Shown here: piece after piece, positions 42,928 to 52,119 of the stretch
How the letters are laid out: each line of letters begins with the position of its first letter
Position numbering within the stretch: position 1 is the stretch's first letter
Source: Massilia putida
Lineage (GTDB): Bacteria; Pseudomonadota; Gammaproteobacteria; Burkholderiales; Burkholderiaceae_D
Direction of reading: 5' to 3'
Assembly (NCBI RefSeq): GCF_001941825.1
Contig: NZ_CP019038.1
Span: 1,054,001 to 1,118,000 of the forward strand
DNA: 64,000 nucleotides
The notes under the pieces: model-generated
What the model was told of the DNA's origin: nothing
The model's database searches: none
What the model saw: only the letters and a program-made list of their open reading frames with translations
Translations under genes and position numbers: made by a program

Positions 42928-44931
42928 TCACATCCCGAACGCCACCCGGCCGCTGCCGCCCGCGCGCAGGTTGCGGTAGCGCGCCAGCGCCCACAGCGGG
43001 AAATAGCGGGCGTAGCCGTGGTAGCGCAGGTAGAACACGCGGGGGAAGCCCGTCGCCGTGTGCTGCGGTTCGTCCCACAAGCCGTCCGGCCGTTGACGGT
43101 CGACGAGCCAGGCGATGCCGCGCGCGACGGCCGGGGTGTCGACGGCGCCGGCCGCCATCAGACCCAGCAGCGCCCACGCGGTCTGGGATGCCGTCGACGG
43201 CGCCCACGCGTGGCGGTCGTAGTCGAGCCAGTAGCTCTCGCCGCCCTCGCCCCAGCCCCCATCCGGATTCTGGACGAACGCCAGCCAGCGGGTGGCGCGC
43301 ACCACGGGTGGCGCATCGGACGGCAGGCCGGCGGCGGCCAGGGCGCACAACGCGCACCAGGTGCCGTAGACATAGTTCACGCCCCAGCGTCCATACCAGC
43401 TGCCGTTCCGTTCCTGCTGGCGCAGGAGCCAGCCCAGTGCGCGCGCGGCCGGCGAACGGCGGTGCGCGCATGCGCCCGGCTCCAGCTGGGCCAGCATCGA
43501 AAGGCAGCGTGCCGACACGTCCGCCGTCGGCGGGTCGAGCAGCGCGCCATGGTCGGCGAACGGGATGTGGTTCAGGTAGTGGTGCGTGTTGTCGGCCTCG
43601 AACGCGCCCCAGCCGCCCCCGCGGCTCTGCATGCCGACGATCCACTCGCGGGCGCGGGCGACAGCCTCCAGATAGCGGTCCGGCACCGGCCGCGGTTCGA
43701 GGTACGCCGCCCGGTGCATCGCCATCGCCACGACGGCCGTGTCGTCGACGTCGGGATAACACGCGTTCTCATACTGGAACGCCCAGCCGCCGGGACGCAA
43801 GCCGGGCCGGCGCACCGCCCAGTCGCCGGACGTGTCGAGGATTTGCAACGGCAGCAGCCAGTCGAGCCCGCGGCGCGCCGCATCGACCGCCGCGGGCTCG
43901 CCCGTTTCCAGCAGCGCATGGCACATCAGCGCGGTGTCCCACACGGGCGACAGGCAGGGCTGGCAATACGCTTCGTCGCCATGGTCGACGAGCAGCCGGT
44001 CGATCGCGCGCCGCGCGGTGGCGGCCTCGGGCGTGTGGCCCAGCACGTCGAGCATCTGCACGGCATTGACCATCGCGGGGAAGATGGCGCCCAGGCCATG
44101 CTCGCCGTTCAGGCGCGCGCGCACGAACGCGGCCGCCTGCTCGAGCGCGCGCCGGCGCACGCGCGCCGGCAGGCGCGGCGCGAGCAGGCGCATCTGTGAT
44201 TCGAGCGTGCGGAACAGCGCGAACCACAGGCGGCCCTGGTGCGGCGCGCGCGGCGCCAGCCCGAGGCCGTCCGGCGGCGCGAGGAAGAGCTCGCTCACAC
44301 CCAATTCGCGCGGATTCTTGGCGCGCGGCCGCAGCGCGCCCAGCACGAGCAGCGGCGTCAGGACCGTACGCGTCCAGTACGAAACCTTAGCCAGGTGGAA
44401 CGGCGACCAGCGCGGCAGCAGCGCGATTTCCACCGGCATCACGGGCACGGCAGTCCACGGCATCTCGCCGAACAGCGCCAGCAGCATGCGCGTAAACACA
44501 TTGCTCCGCTCGGCGCCGCCGTGCGCGCGGATCGCTTCGCGCGCCCGCGCCATATGGGGCGCGTCCGGCGGATCGCCGATCATCTTGAGGGCGAAATAGG
44601 CTTTCACGCTGGCGCTCGGGTCGAACGCGCCGCCATGGAACAAGGGCCAGCCGCCGTGTTCGCCCTGCCGGTTACGCAGGTAGCGGGCGATCTTGCGCTC
44701 CAGTTCGGCATCCGGTGTTTCGCCCAGGTAGTGGACCATCAGCACGTATTCGGCCGGGATGGTGACGTCCGCTTCCAGTTCGTAGACCCAGTGCCCGTCC
44801 GCACGCTGATCGGCCAGCAGGGCCGCGAGCGCCCCGTCGATGGCGGGCTGCAGGCGCGCTCTGGCCGTCCGCGTCCGTTCGGCTTCGATGGCGCCGGCCT
44901 GGGCCGCCGCCCGGAAAGTCTCGTACCGCAT
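42928..44931 (-). CDS. shc: Squalene-hopene cyclase
   Basis: A 667-aa class II terpene cyclase that folds squalene to hopene/hopanol. The catalytic DVDD is at 394-397 in YPDVDDTAVV. Several QW repeats are visible (QGEHGGWPLF, QNPDGGWGEGG, QRPDGLWDE), with the ENACYPD substrate pocket. The length matches bacterial Shc/HpnF. It follows hpnD by 16 bases on the minus strand. Confidence 0.95.
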   Translation of the reverse strand: MRYETFRAAAQAGAIEAERTRTARARLQPAIDGALAALLADQRADGHWVYELEADVTIPAEYVLMVHYLGETPDAELERKIARYLRNRQGEHGGWPLFHGGAFDPSASVKAYFALKMIGDPPDAPHMARAREAIRAHGGAERSNVFTRMLLALFGEMPWTAVPVMPVEIALLPRWSPFHLAKVSYWTRTVLTPLLVLGALRPRAKNPRELGVSELFLAPPDGLGLAPRAPHQGRLWFALFRTLESQMRLLAPRLPARVRRRALEQAAAFVRARLNGEHGLGAIFPAMVNAVQMLDVLGHTPEAATARRAIDRLLVDHGDEAYCQPCLSPVWDTALMCHALLETGEPAAVDAARRGLDWLLPLQILDTSGDWAVRRPGLRPGGWAFQYENACYPDVDDTAVVAMAMHRAAYLEPRPVPDRYLEAVARAREWIVGMQSRGGGWGAFEADNTHHYLNHIPFADHGALLDPPTADVSARCLSMLAQLEPGACAHRRSPAARALGWLLRQQERNGSWYGRWGVNYVYGTWCALCALAAAGLPSDAPPVVRATRWLAFVQNPDGGWGEGGESYWLDYDRHAWAPSTASQTAWALLGLMAAGAVDTPAVARGIAWLVDRQRPDGLWDEPQHTATGFPRVFYLRYHGYARYFPLWALARYRNLRAGGSGRVAFGM

Positions 44932-44947
44932 GTCGCTTCTCCCGTCG

Positions 44948-45796
44948 CTACAGGACCGTGTGCCGCAGCAGGATGCCGATGCGTTGCAGACGCCCCACCT
45001 TCACCCGCGTGCGCGGACAGGCCCAGCCGCGCTTGGCGAGCCGCGCGAGCAGCGCCTCGTAGACGGCGCCCATCAGGCGGGGCGCGCGGCCGCCGGCGCC
45101 CCGGTGGCGGCGCAGCACGTAGCCGGCGGCCGCGTAGTGGCGGCGCGCCTGCGCGGCCAGGTCGACGCAGGCCCGGGGCAGCGCCGGATGCAGGGCGATC
45201 TCGCCCGCGCCCGCCGCGCACACCCTCGGTTCGACGCCGGCCGCGAGCAAGAGTTCACGCGGCAGATAGGCGCGGCCGATGGCGGCGTCGTCGTCGATGT
45301 CGCGCAGGATGTTCGTCAGTTGAAGCGCGCGGCCCAGGTGATGCGCGAGGACCAGGCCGTCGTCGCGCGGCAGACCGAACACGCGCACGGACAGCCGCCC
45401 GACGGCGGCGGCCACGCGGTCGCAGTACAGGTCGAGCGTATCCGCCGGCGGCGCGCAGATGGGGCGGTCCTGCGCGTCCATCAGCATGCCGTCGATGACG
45501 GCGTGGAAGTCGGCGCGCGCCAGCCCGTAGGCCGCGATGTGCGGCGCCAGGGCGGACAGGCGCGGCGGTGCGGCGCCAGCGCAGGCGGCGTCGACGTCGG
45601 CCCGCCAACGTTCAAGGGCGGCGCGGCGATCGGGCGGCGGCGCGGGACCGTCGGCGATGTCGTCGACGGCGCGGCAGAATGCATAAATGGCGAACATCGC
45701 CGCGCGCCGGTCCGCCGGCAGGACGCGCATGGCGATGGCGAACGAGCTGGCCGGCGCGTGCACCGGCAAGCTCGCCGCTTGCGTGTCGTCTGGCAT
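44948..45796 (-). CDS. hpnD: Presqualene diphosphate synthase
   Basis: A 282-aa trans-isoprenyl synthase of the squalene/phytoene family. SSFAIAMRVLPADRRAAMF and the first aspartate motif DDIAD (45-49) match HpnD rather than HpnC. The second motif is DIDDD (166-170). HpnD condenses two FPP to presqualene diphosphate, which HpnC and HpnE turn into squalene. Those two genes are not in the window. Twelve bases separate it from dxs. Confidence 0.9.
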   Translation of the reverse strand: MPDDTQAASLPVHAPASSFAIAMRVLPADRRAAMFAIYAFCRAVDDIADGPAPPPDRRAALERWRADVDAACAGAAPPRLSALAPHIAAYGLARADFHAVIDGMLMDAQDRPICAPPADTLDLYCDRVAAAVGRLSVRVFGLPRDDGLVLAHHLGRALQLTNILRDIDDDAAIGRAYLPRELLLAAGVEPRVCAAGAGEIALHPALPRACVDLAAQARRHYAAAGYVLRRHRGAGGRAPRLMGAVYEALLARLAKRGWACPRTRVKVGRLQRIGILLRHTVL

Positions 45797-45808
45797 GGCG
45801 TCCTCGTG

Positions 45809-47587
45809 TCAGTGGCTGGTGGCGACGAGCAGCGGTGCATCCATCTGATAGCGCTGGCGGATGGCGCCCGCGATGCCGGCCGCGTCCAGCCCCGCGGCGC
45901 CGAGCAAGGCGGCCGGATCGCCGTGCTCGACGAAGAGGTCCGGCAAGCCCAGCATCAGCAGCGGGCGATGGATGCCGGCCGCGGCCAGCGTCTCGGCGAC
46001 GGCGGCCCCGGCCCCGCCCATCACGGTGCCCTCCTCCACCGTCACGAGCTGCGTGTGATCGCGCGCCAGCGCCGCGACGAGTTCCGCATCGAGCGGCTTA
46101 ATGAAACGCATATTGGCGACGGTCGCCCCGAGTTCCGCGCCCGCGTCGAGGCTCGGCGCCAGCATCGGCCCGAACGCGAGGATGGCGATGCCGGACCCGC
46201 GCCGGCGCACCTCGCCCCGGCCGAACGGGAGCGCGTCGAGCTCGGGCGCCGGAACCGCGCCGGGGCCGGCGCCGCGCGGATAACGCACGGCAGCCGGTCC
46301 CGGGTGGCGGTAGGCGGTCGTCAGCATGCGCCGGCATTCGGCCTCGTCCGACGCCGCCATCAACACCATGTTCGGCACGCAGCGCAGGTAGGCGATGTCG
46401 TAGTTGCCCGCGTGCGTGGCGCCGTCCGCGCCGACGAGGCCGGCGCGGTCGAGCGCGAACGTCACATCCAGGTTTTGCAGCGCCACGTCGTGGATCAACT
46501 GGTCGTAGGCACGTTGCAAAAACGTGGAATAGATCGCGACGACGGGCTTCATGCCTTCCACGGCGAGGCCGCCCGCGAACGTCAGCGCGTGCTGTTCGGC
46601 GATGCCGACGTCCACGTAGCGGTCGGGGAAGCGCTGGGCGAAGTGCACGAGGCCGGAGCCTTCGCGCATGGCGGGCGTGATGCCGACGAGGCGAACGTCC
46701 TGCGCCGCCATGTCGCACAGCCAGTCGCCGAAGATGTCCGTGTACGCGGGCCGGCCGCGCGCCGCGTCGGGCAAGCCTTGCGCCGGGTCGAAGCGGCCCG
46801 TGCCGTGGTACAGCGTCGGCGCGGCCTCGGCCCGTACATAGCCCTTCCCCTTGCGCGTGACGACGTGCAGCACCTGCGGGCCCGTGCGCTGCCGCGCCGC
46901 TTCCAGCGCGGGGATCAGCGCGTCGAGGTCGTGGCCGTCGACGGGACCGGAATACGCGAAGCCGAACGCGTCGAACAGCGATGCGCCCGGCTCGACGCGG
47001 CCCGCGACCAAGTCCGCCAGATGGCGGTTCAAGGCGCCGACGGCCGGAGAGATCGACATGCCGTTGTCGTTCAGGACGACGAGCAGGCGCAGGCCGGGAT
47101 CGATGCCCGCATTGTTCATCGCCTCGAACGCCATGCCCGCGGACAGCGCGCCGTCGCCGCAGACGGCCACCGCGTGCCGGTCGTCGCCCTGCAGCCGCGC
47201 GGCGAGCGCCATGCCGAGCGCGGCGGAGATGGCCGTCGACGAATGCGCCGTGCCGAACGTATCGTGCACGCTTTCGCAACGGCGCGGAAAGCCGGACAGG
47301 CCGCCGGCCTGGCGCAACGTGTGCATCTGCGCGCGGCGCCCGGTCAATACCTTGTGTCCGTAGCTCTGGTGGCCGACGTCCCACACGACGCGGTCGCGCG
47401 GCGTGTCGAACACGTAGTGCAGCGCGATCGTCAGCTCCACCGTCCCCAGGTTCGACGCGAGATGGCCGCCGGTACGCGCCACCGTGTCGATCAGGAAGCG
47501 GCGCAGCTGGTGCGCCAGCGGCGGCAATTGCGCGCGGTTCAATGCACGCAACGCGGCCGGATCGTTGATTGCCTCGAGCAGGTCCAT
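45809..47587 (-). CDS. dxs: 1-deoxy-D-xylulose-5-phosphate synthase
   Basis: The first enzyme of the MEP pathway, 592 aa, slightly shorter than housekeeping Dxs (about 620). Thiamine-diphosphate binding is in [19 protein letters not shown] with the later asparagine in [26 protein letters not shown] and the transketolase-like C-terminal half are intact. The start at 47587 has GGAGGA ahead; 47599 is in frame. It leads the dxs-hpnD-shc-hpnG operon and would direct carbon to hopanoids. Confidence 0.93.
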   Translation of the reverse strand: MDLLEAINDPAALRALNRAQLPPLAHQLRRFLIDTVARTGGHLASNLGTVELTIALHYVFDTPRDRVVWDVGHQSYGHKVLTGRRAQMHTLRQAGGLSGFPRRCESVHDTFGTAHSSTAISAALGMALAARLQGDDRHAVAVCGDGALSAGMAFEAMNNAGIDPGLRLLVVLNDNGMSISPAVGALNRHLADLVAGRVEPGASLFDAFGFAYSGPVDGHDLDALIPALEAARQRTGPQVLHVVTRKGKGYVRAEAAPTLYHGTGRFDPAQGLPDAARGRPAYTDIFGDWLCDMAAQDVRLVGITPAMREGSGLVHFAQRFPDRYVDVGIAEQHALTFAGGLAVEGMKPVVAIYSTFLQRAYDQLIHDVALQNLDVTFALDRAGLVGADGATHAGNYDIAYLRCVPNMVLMAASDEAECRRMLTTAYRHPGPAAVRYPRGAGPGAVPAPELDALPFGRGEVRRRGSGIAILAFGPMLAPSLDAGAELGATVANMRFIKPLDAELVAALARDHTQLVTVEEGTVMGGAGAAVAETLAAAGIHRPLLMLGLPDLFVEHGDPAALLGAAGLDAAGIAGAIRQRYQMDAPLLVATSH

Positions 47588-47723
47588 GCGGTCCTCCATG
47601 CGGCGTGCGAAGGCACCGCAGGCGAACCATTCTAGAACATCCAGACCATCCGTTCAGATATGCGATTCAACCGTGCGCCACCCTTTATGGAGATATGGTA
47701 CGCACGCAAAATCCCGCAAGAAA

Positions 47724-48623
47724 TCACCGGCCGTCATCCTTGTAGCGGATCGCATCCAGCACGACGGCCAGCGCCCGCGACGCATGCCGCCGGCTCGGAT
47801 AGTAGGCGTGCAGGCCGGGGAATTTGGGGCACCAGTCTTCCATCACGCTCACGAGCCGTCCGGCGCGCACATGCGGCAAGGCCACGTCGTCGGTCAGGAA
47901 CGCGAGGCCGCAGCCGGACAGGGCCGCGCCGAGCATCTGGTAGACGCCGTTGAAGATGAACTGGCCGCGCACGCGCGCCTCGATGGCCTCGCCCTGGTTC
48001 CACAGCTCCCACGCGTACAGGCCGCCGCCCGCGAGGCGCAGGCGGATGCAGTCGTGCTTCATGAGGTCGTGCGCGGACGTGGGCACGGGACGGTGCGCGA
48101 AGTACGCGGGCGCGCCGACGATCATCGTCTTCGTGTCCGGCGTCAGGCGCACCGCGATCATGTCCTTCTCGACCTGGTCGCCCCAGCGCACGCCGATGTC
48201 GTAGCGCTCGGCGGCCACGTCCACCATGCGGTATTCGGCGCTCGTCTCGACCTGGATGTCCGGGTACTGCGGCAGCACGGCGGCCAGGCGCGGCCACAGG
48301 ACGTTGTCGATCACGTGGTCCGTGGCCGTGATGCGGACCGTGCCCGACGGCCGGGCGCCCAGCTCGCTGACGGCCGCGATCTCGGCGTCGATCTCTTCCA
48401 GCCGAGGCGCCACGTTCCGCAGCAGGCGCTCGCCGGCCTCGGTGGGCGACACGCTGCGCGTCGTGCGCGTGAGCAGGCGCACGCCCAGGCGGCTTTCCAG
48501 TGCGCGGATCGTGTGGCTGAGCGCGGACTGCGTCATGCCGAGCTTGACGGCCGCGCGCGTGAAGCTGCGTTCGCGCGCGACGGCGAGGAAAACGAGGATG
48601 TCGCTGAGGTTGTCGCGTGCCAT
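47724..48623 (-). CDS. LysR-family regulator, CrgA-type
   Basis: A 299-aa LysR regulator. The N-terminal helix-turn-helix is in RSFTRAAVKLGMTQSALSHTIRALE, and the linker RLLTRTTRSVSPTEAGERLL marks the large CrgA/YafC-like branch. The effector domain is complete. It starts nine bases after the MFS stop, so it is the third gene of an alcohol dehydrogenase-MFS-LysR operon, which it probably controls. Confidence 0.86.
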   Translation of the reverse strand: MARDNLSDILVFLAVARERSFTRAAVKLGMTQSALSHTIRALESRLGVRLLTRTTRSVSPTEAGERLLRNVAPRLEEIDAEIAAVSELGARPSGTVRITATDHVIDNVLWPRLAAVLPQYPDIQVETSAEYRMVDVAAERYDIGVRWGDQVEKDMIAVRLTPDTKTMIVGAPAYFAHRPVPTSAHDLMKHDCIRLRLAGGGLYAWELWNQGEAIEARVRGQFIFNGVYQMLGAALSGCGLAFLTDDVALPHVRAGRLVSVMEDWCPKFPGLHAYYPSRRHASRALAVVLDAIRYKDDGR

Positions 48624-48632
48624 GCCGTGATT

Positions 48633-49829
48633 CTAAGCCCGCGCGGCCTTGCCGGCCAGCACGGCGGCGGCGGCGAGCAGCACCGCGCCCAGTCCGAACG
48701 CGGCGCGGTAGCCGAAGGCGTCGAACAGCACGCCGCCCAGCGTGGCACCGAGCCCGATCGCCAGCTGGACGACCGCCACGATCAGGCCGCCGCCCGCCTC
48801 CGCGTCATGAGGCAGGGTGCGCGCGAGCCACGTCCACCAGCCCGCCGGCGCCGCCGTCCCGACGAGGCCCCACACGGCCAGCAGCACGGCGACGACGGGC
48901 GCGGAACCGCCGAAGGCGACGAGTGCCGCCGCCAGCCCGGCCATCACCAGCGGAATCGCGACCAGCGTGCGGTACAGGTGGGCGTCGAGGAAGGCCCCGA
49001 TGACCGTCGTGCCGATGAAGCCCGCCACGCCGATCGCCAGCAGCATGCCCGTCAACGTGTTCACGCCGACGTGCGTGACGGTTTCGAGGAACGGACGCAG
49101 GTAGGTGAACAGCGCAAACTGGCCCATGAAGAACACGCTCACGCCCGCCATGCCGTAGGCGACGGCCGGCCGTTTCAACAGCGCGAACACGTTGCCGGAC
49201 TTCGCGCCAAGGGTGGCCGGCAGCGCGGGCAGGCTGACGAATTTCCACGCGAACGCCAGTGCCGCGACGGGCACGACGCAGAAGAACGCGCCGCGCCAGC
49301 CGACCAGCGCGCCGAGGAAGCTGCCGGCCGGCGCCGCGACGACGGTCGCCAGCGCGTTGCCGCCGTTGACGATCGCCAGCGCGCGCGGCACGGCGTGCTC
49401 GGGCACGAGCCGCATCGCCGTCGCCGCCGACATCGACCAGAAACCGCCGATCGCGACGCCGATGAACGCGCGTCCCACGAGGAACAGCGCGTAGTCCGGC
49501 GCGAACGCGGCGATGGTGCCCGACACGATCATCGTCAGGCAGAGGCCCAGCAGCAGCACCTTGCGGTCGAGCCGTCCGGCCAGGCGGGCGATGCACAAGC
49601 TCGTGACGAGCGCGAACGCGCGCGAGACGGCGATGGCCTGGCCGGCCTGCCCTTCGCTGATGCGCAAGTCGCCGGCGATGGGCGTGAGCAGGCTGACGGG
49701 CATGAACTCGGACGCGACGAGCGCGAACGCGGCCAGCGCCAGCGCGAACACGGCGCCCCACGCGGCGGGCGCGGCAGCGGGCACATGCGGCGCCGCGCCG
49801 CCCGGCATCGATGAGACCCCGGACTGCAT
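48633..49829 (-). CDS. MFS efflux transporter
   Basis: A 12-helix MFS protein of 398 aa. ASEFMPVSLLTPIAGDLRISEGQ at the N-terminus and RAFIGVAIGGFWSMSAATAMRLV are typical of the AraJ/NepI/YdhP drug or sugar exporter group. The ATG shares one base with the alcohol dehydrogenase stop (TGATG), so the two are co-translated. The exported compound is unknown. Confidence 0.86.
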   Translation of the reverse strand: MQSGVSSMPGGAAPHVPAAAPAAWGAVFALALAAFALVASEFMPVSLLTPIAGDLRISEGQAGQAIAVSRAFALVTSLCIARLAGRLDRKVLLLGLCLTMIVSGTIAAFAPDYALFLVGRAFIGVAIGGFWSMSAATAMRLVPEHAVPRALAIVNGGNALATVVAAPAGSFLGALVGWRGAFFCVVPVAALAFAWKFVSLPALPATLGAKSGNVFALLKRPAVAYGMAGVSVFFMGQFALFTYLRPFLETVTHVGVNTLTGMLLAIGVAGFIGTTVIGAFLDAHLYRTLVAIPLVMAGLAAALVAFGGSAPVVAVLLAVWGLVGTAAPAGWWTWLARTLPHDAEAGGGLIVAVVQLAIGLGATLGGVLFDAFGYRAAFGLGAVLLAAAAVLAGKAARA

Positions 49830-50878
49830 CAGGCGGCCAGGGTCGCGTTGTCGATCACGAAACGGTACCTCACGTCGCCCTTGAGCATGCGTTCGTACGC
49901 GGCGTTGATCTCGTCGGCCCGAATCATCTCGATGTCGGCGACGATGCCGTGCGCCGCGCAGAAGTCCAGCATCTCCTGCGTCTCGGGGATCCCGCCGATC
50001 ATCGAGCCGGCCAGCGCGCGGCGCTTCATGATCAGGTTGAACACTTGCGGCGACGGGTGCGGCGTGGCGGGCGCCCCCACCAGCACCATCGTGCCGTCGC
50101 GCTTCAGCAAGGTGAGATACGCGTCCAGGTCGTGCGGGGCGGCGACCGTGTCGACGACCAGGTCCAGGCGCTTGGCCCAAGCGGCCAGCGCTTGCGGATC
50201 GCGCGAGACGACCACCTCGTGCGCGCCCAGCGCTTCGGCGTCCCGGCGCTTGGATGCCGACGTCGTGAAGGCCACGACATGGGCGCCCATCGCCCGCGCC
50301 AGCTTGATCCCCATGTGCCCCAGGCCGCCGATGCCGACGATGCCCACCGTCTTACCCGGGCCCGCGTTCCAATGGCGCAGCGGAGACCAGGTCGTGATGC
50401 CGGCGCACAGCAACGGCGCGACGGCCGCGAGCTGCGCTTCCGGATGGCGCACGCGCAGCACGTAGCGCTCGTGCACGACGATGCGCTCGGCGTAGCCGCC
50501 CAGCGTGTGGCCCGGCGCGTCGTTCGTGGCGCCGTTGTACGTGCCGACCATGTGGTCGCAGTAGTTTTCCAGGCCCTCTGCGCAATCGGCGCAGTGGCGG
50601 CAGCTGTCGACCATGCAGCCCACGCCGACCAGGTCGCCTGCGCGGAAACCGTGCACGTGCGCGCCGACGGCGGACACGCGGCCGACGATCTCGTGGCCCG
50701 GCACGCACGGGTACATGGTGCCGGCCCACTCGGCTTTCACCGTGTGCAGGTCGGAGTGGCACACGCCGCAATAGGCGATCTCGATATGCACGTCGTGCGG
50801 CCCCGGCGCGCGGCGGGTGATGTCCAGGGATTCGAGCGGCTTGTCGGCGGCGTGGGCGCCATAGGCTTTGACAGTCAT
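49829..50878 (-). CDS. Zinc-dependent alcohol dehydrogenase, YahK/cinnamyl type
   Basis: A 349-aa medium-chain dehydrogenase. The catalytic zinc ligand is in CGVCHSDLHTVKAEW, the PGHEIVGRV motif follows, and the structural zinc cysteines are in CRHCADCAEGLENYC. The nucleotide site is GIVGIGGLGHMGIKLA. YahK-like members reduce diverse aldehydes with NADPH. AAAGGA lies before the ATG at 50878. It leads the operon with the MFS and LysR genes. Confidence 0.9.
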   Translation of the reverse strand: MTVKAYGAHAADKPLESLDITRRAPGPHDVHIEIAYCGVCHSDLHTVKAEWAGTMYPCVPGHEIVGRVSAVGAHVHGFRAGDLVGVGCMVDSCRHCADCAEGLENYCDHMVGTYNGATNDAPGHTLGGYAERIVVHERYVLRVRHPEAQLAAVAPLLCAGITTWSPLRHWNAGPGKTVGIVGIGGLGHMGIKLARAMGAHVVAFTTSASKRRDAEALGAHEVVVSRDPQALAAWAKRLDLVVDTVAAPHDLDAYLTLLKRDGTMVLVGAPATPHPSPQVFNLIMKRRALAGSMIGGIPETQEMLDFCAAHGIVADIEMIRADEINAAYERMLKGDVRYRFVIDNATLAA

Positions 50879-50971
50879 GGGTGATCCTTTCGTGGCGTTG
50901 GCGTTGCATCGTTGGGCGACGATGTTAACGGCGAACGCCGGTCGCAGGACCGGCCGGGATTGCTTGACCCT

Positions 50972-50990
50972 ATGAATCCGATTCATGAAT
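50972..50990. promoter_or_regulatory. Overlapping palindromes upstream of the alcohol dehydrogenase
   Basis: ATGAATCCGATTCATGAAT contains ATGAAT-CCG-ATTCAT (15 bp, T-N11-A form) and the 10-bp palindrome ATTCATGAAT. It lies about 95 bases upstream of the alcohol dehydrogenase start. A LysR site for the regulator at the end of the operon is likely. Confidence 0.5.
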
Positions 50991-51024
50991 CCCGAGCGGA
51001 ATCATGTCCGCTGCGTCATGAAAG

Positions 51025-51621
51025 TCAGGGGCGCCGCGACGGTGCGGGCAGCAGGTTCAGCATGCCCTTGAGCGCGTACAGGACGACCATGGCGCCCAGC
51101 ATGTCGCCGGCCGCCATGACGGCGAAGCCCTGCGCCAGGTCGACGGGGTCGTGGTGGATCCAGAACCACAGGTGGTGCATCAGCGGGCTCGCCACGCCGA
51201 ACAGGGGCACGAGCAGCAGCAGCCGGCGCGACGTCAGGTTGGCCAGCGACGCCTTCATGCCCAGCACCTGGAGCGCGAACAGGTACACGAGATAAGGCGC
51301 GAGGGCCGAGCTGATGCCGCCGGCGAACGAGCGCAGCGGGTCATCGGGATACAGGTGGAAGAAGCACTCGCACCACGAGCCGACCAGCACGCCGACGGCA
51401 CCGGGCAGGCCCAGCAACAGCGGGCACAGCAGGCGGGCGCCCGCCGGCAGGTAGATCCAGCCCACGCCGCGGATGAACTGGACGTTGGGGAAGACCCAGT
51501 CCTGCAGCCGCGCCAGCAGCAGGTAGAACACCGCCGAGCCGACGATGCAGGCGAAGGCGAGCCCGGCCCGTTCGGCCATGCCCTGCCCGGCTTCGTCGCG
51601 AGGAATATAAGGGATAGGCAT
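51025..51621 (-). CDS. Integral membrane protein of unknown function
   Basis: A 198-aa protein with about five hydrophobic segments (AGLAFACIVGSAVFYLLLARL, LLCPLLLGLPGAVGVLVGSW, two mid-chain helices and GDMLGAMVVLYALKGMLNLL). The pattern is reminiscent of a MASE1-like sensory membrane domain without an output domain, but I would not name it. It is divergent from the small winged-helix regulator over 58 bases, so the two may be co-regulated. Confidence 0.6.
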   Translation of the reverse strand: MPIPYIPRDEAGQGMAERAGLAFACIVGSAVFYLLLARLQDWVFPNVQFIRGVGWIYLPAGARLLCPLLLGLPGAVGVLVGSWCECFFHLYPDDPLRSFAGGISSALAPYLVYLFALQVLGMKASLANLTSRRLLLLVPLFGVASPLMHHLWFWIHHDPVDLAQGFAVMAAGDMLGAMVVLYALKGMLNLLPAPSRRP

Positions 51622-51667
51622 GGCGCGGGATAGTGGATGATGGATGGAGTTAGATAAGCGCTCGCAT

Positions 51668-51673
51668 TATAAT
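51668..51673 (+). promoter_or_regulatory. -10 element abutting a start codon
   Basis: TATAAT, a perfect -10 hexamer, ends six bases before the ATG of the winged-helix gene. The expected transcription start falls on the ATG itself, suggesting a leaderless mRNA. No good -35 element is visible 17 bases upstream. Confidence 0.4.
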
Positions 51674-51679
51674 CTGCGC

Positions 51680-52039
51680 ATGAGTAAATCAACCCGGCCC
51701 GCCGACATCTATCTGCGCTTTCTGCAACTCGCCGAAGCGTTGCGCGGGCTGCCATCCCTGCCCTCCCTCGACCCGCTCGAGGAACGCATCCTCGGCACGG
51801 TCGCCCGCGCCATGCAGGATGGCGAACGCCTGTGCGTGCGCGACATGATGGCCAAAAAAGAGCTCGGCGCCCCCGCGACCGTGCACAGCCGCCTGACGTC
51901 GATGCGCGAAAAAGGCTGGATCATGCTGACGGATACGGAAGACACGCGGCGCAAGCAGGTCACCCTCACGCAGGCGGCGCTGGCGCACTTCGACAAGCTG
52001 TCGAAGTGCATGGTCAAGGCGGTGGAAAAAACCGGCTAA
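51680..52039 (+). CDS. Small winged-helix (MarR-like) regulator
   Basis: A 119-aa protein with a winged helix-turn-helix. RDMMAKKELGAPATVHSRLTS is the recognition part, and GWIMLTDTEDTRRKQVTLTQ is the wing with the Asp-x-Arg pattern of MarR proteins. The N-terminal 35 residues form a helix. The family usually has about 140 residues, so this is a compact form. It faces the divergent membrane protein gene, a probable target. Confidence 0.75.
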   Translation: MSKSTRPADIYLRFLQLAEALRGLPSLPSLDPLEERILGTVARAMQDGERLCVRDMMAKKELGAPATVHSRLTSMREKGWIMLTDTEDTRRKQVTLTQAALAHFDKLSKCMVKAVEKTG

Positions 52040-52057
52040 GCTCAGTGAGCGTTTGAT

Positions 52058-52087
52058 ACGTCGTCCCCGCGCAGGCGGGAACGACGT
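52058..52087. repeat. REP-like inverted repeat
   Basis: ACGTCGTCCCCGC and GCGGGAACGACGT flank GCAG, with one mismatch in 13 pairs. This form (gtcgt-cccgc ... gcggg-acgac) is common as a dispersed extragenic palindrome in related betaproteobacteria. It sits between convergent stops and can also act as a terminator. Confidence 0.55.
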
Positions 52088-52119
52088 GGCCAAGCAGCTT
52101 GTCCGGCTCGTGCACTGCC

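Noticed and set aside
44840..47635. 931-codon plus-strand frame opposite dxs and hpnD
   Set aside because: Covers two well-defined antisense genes and has no domain.
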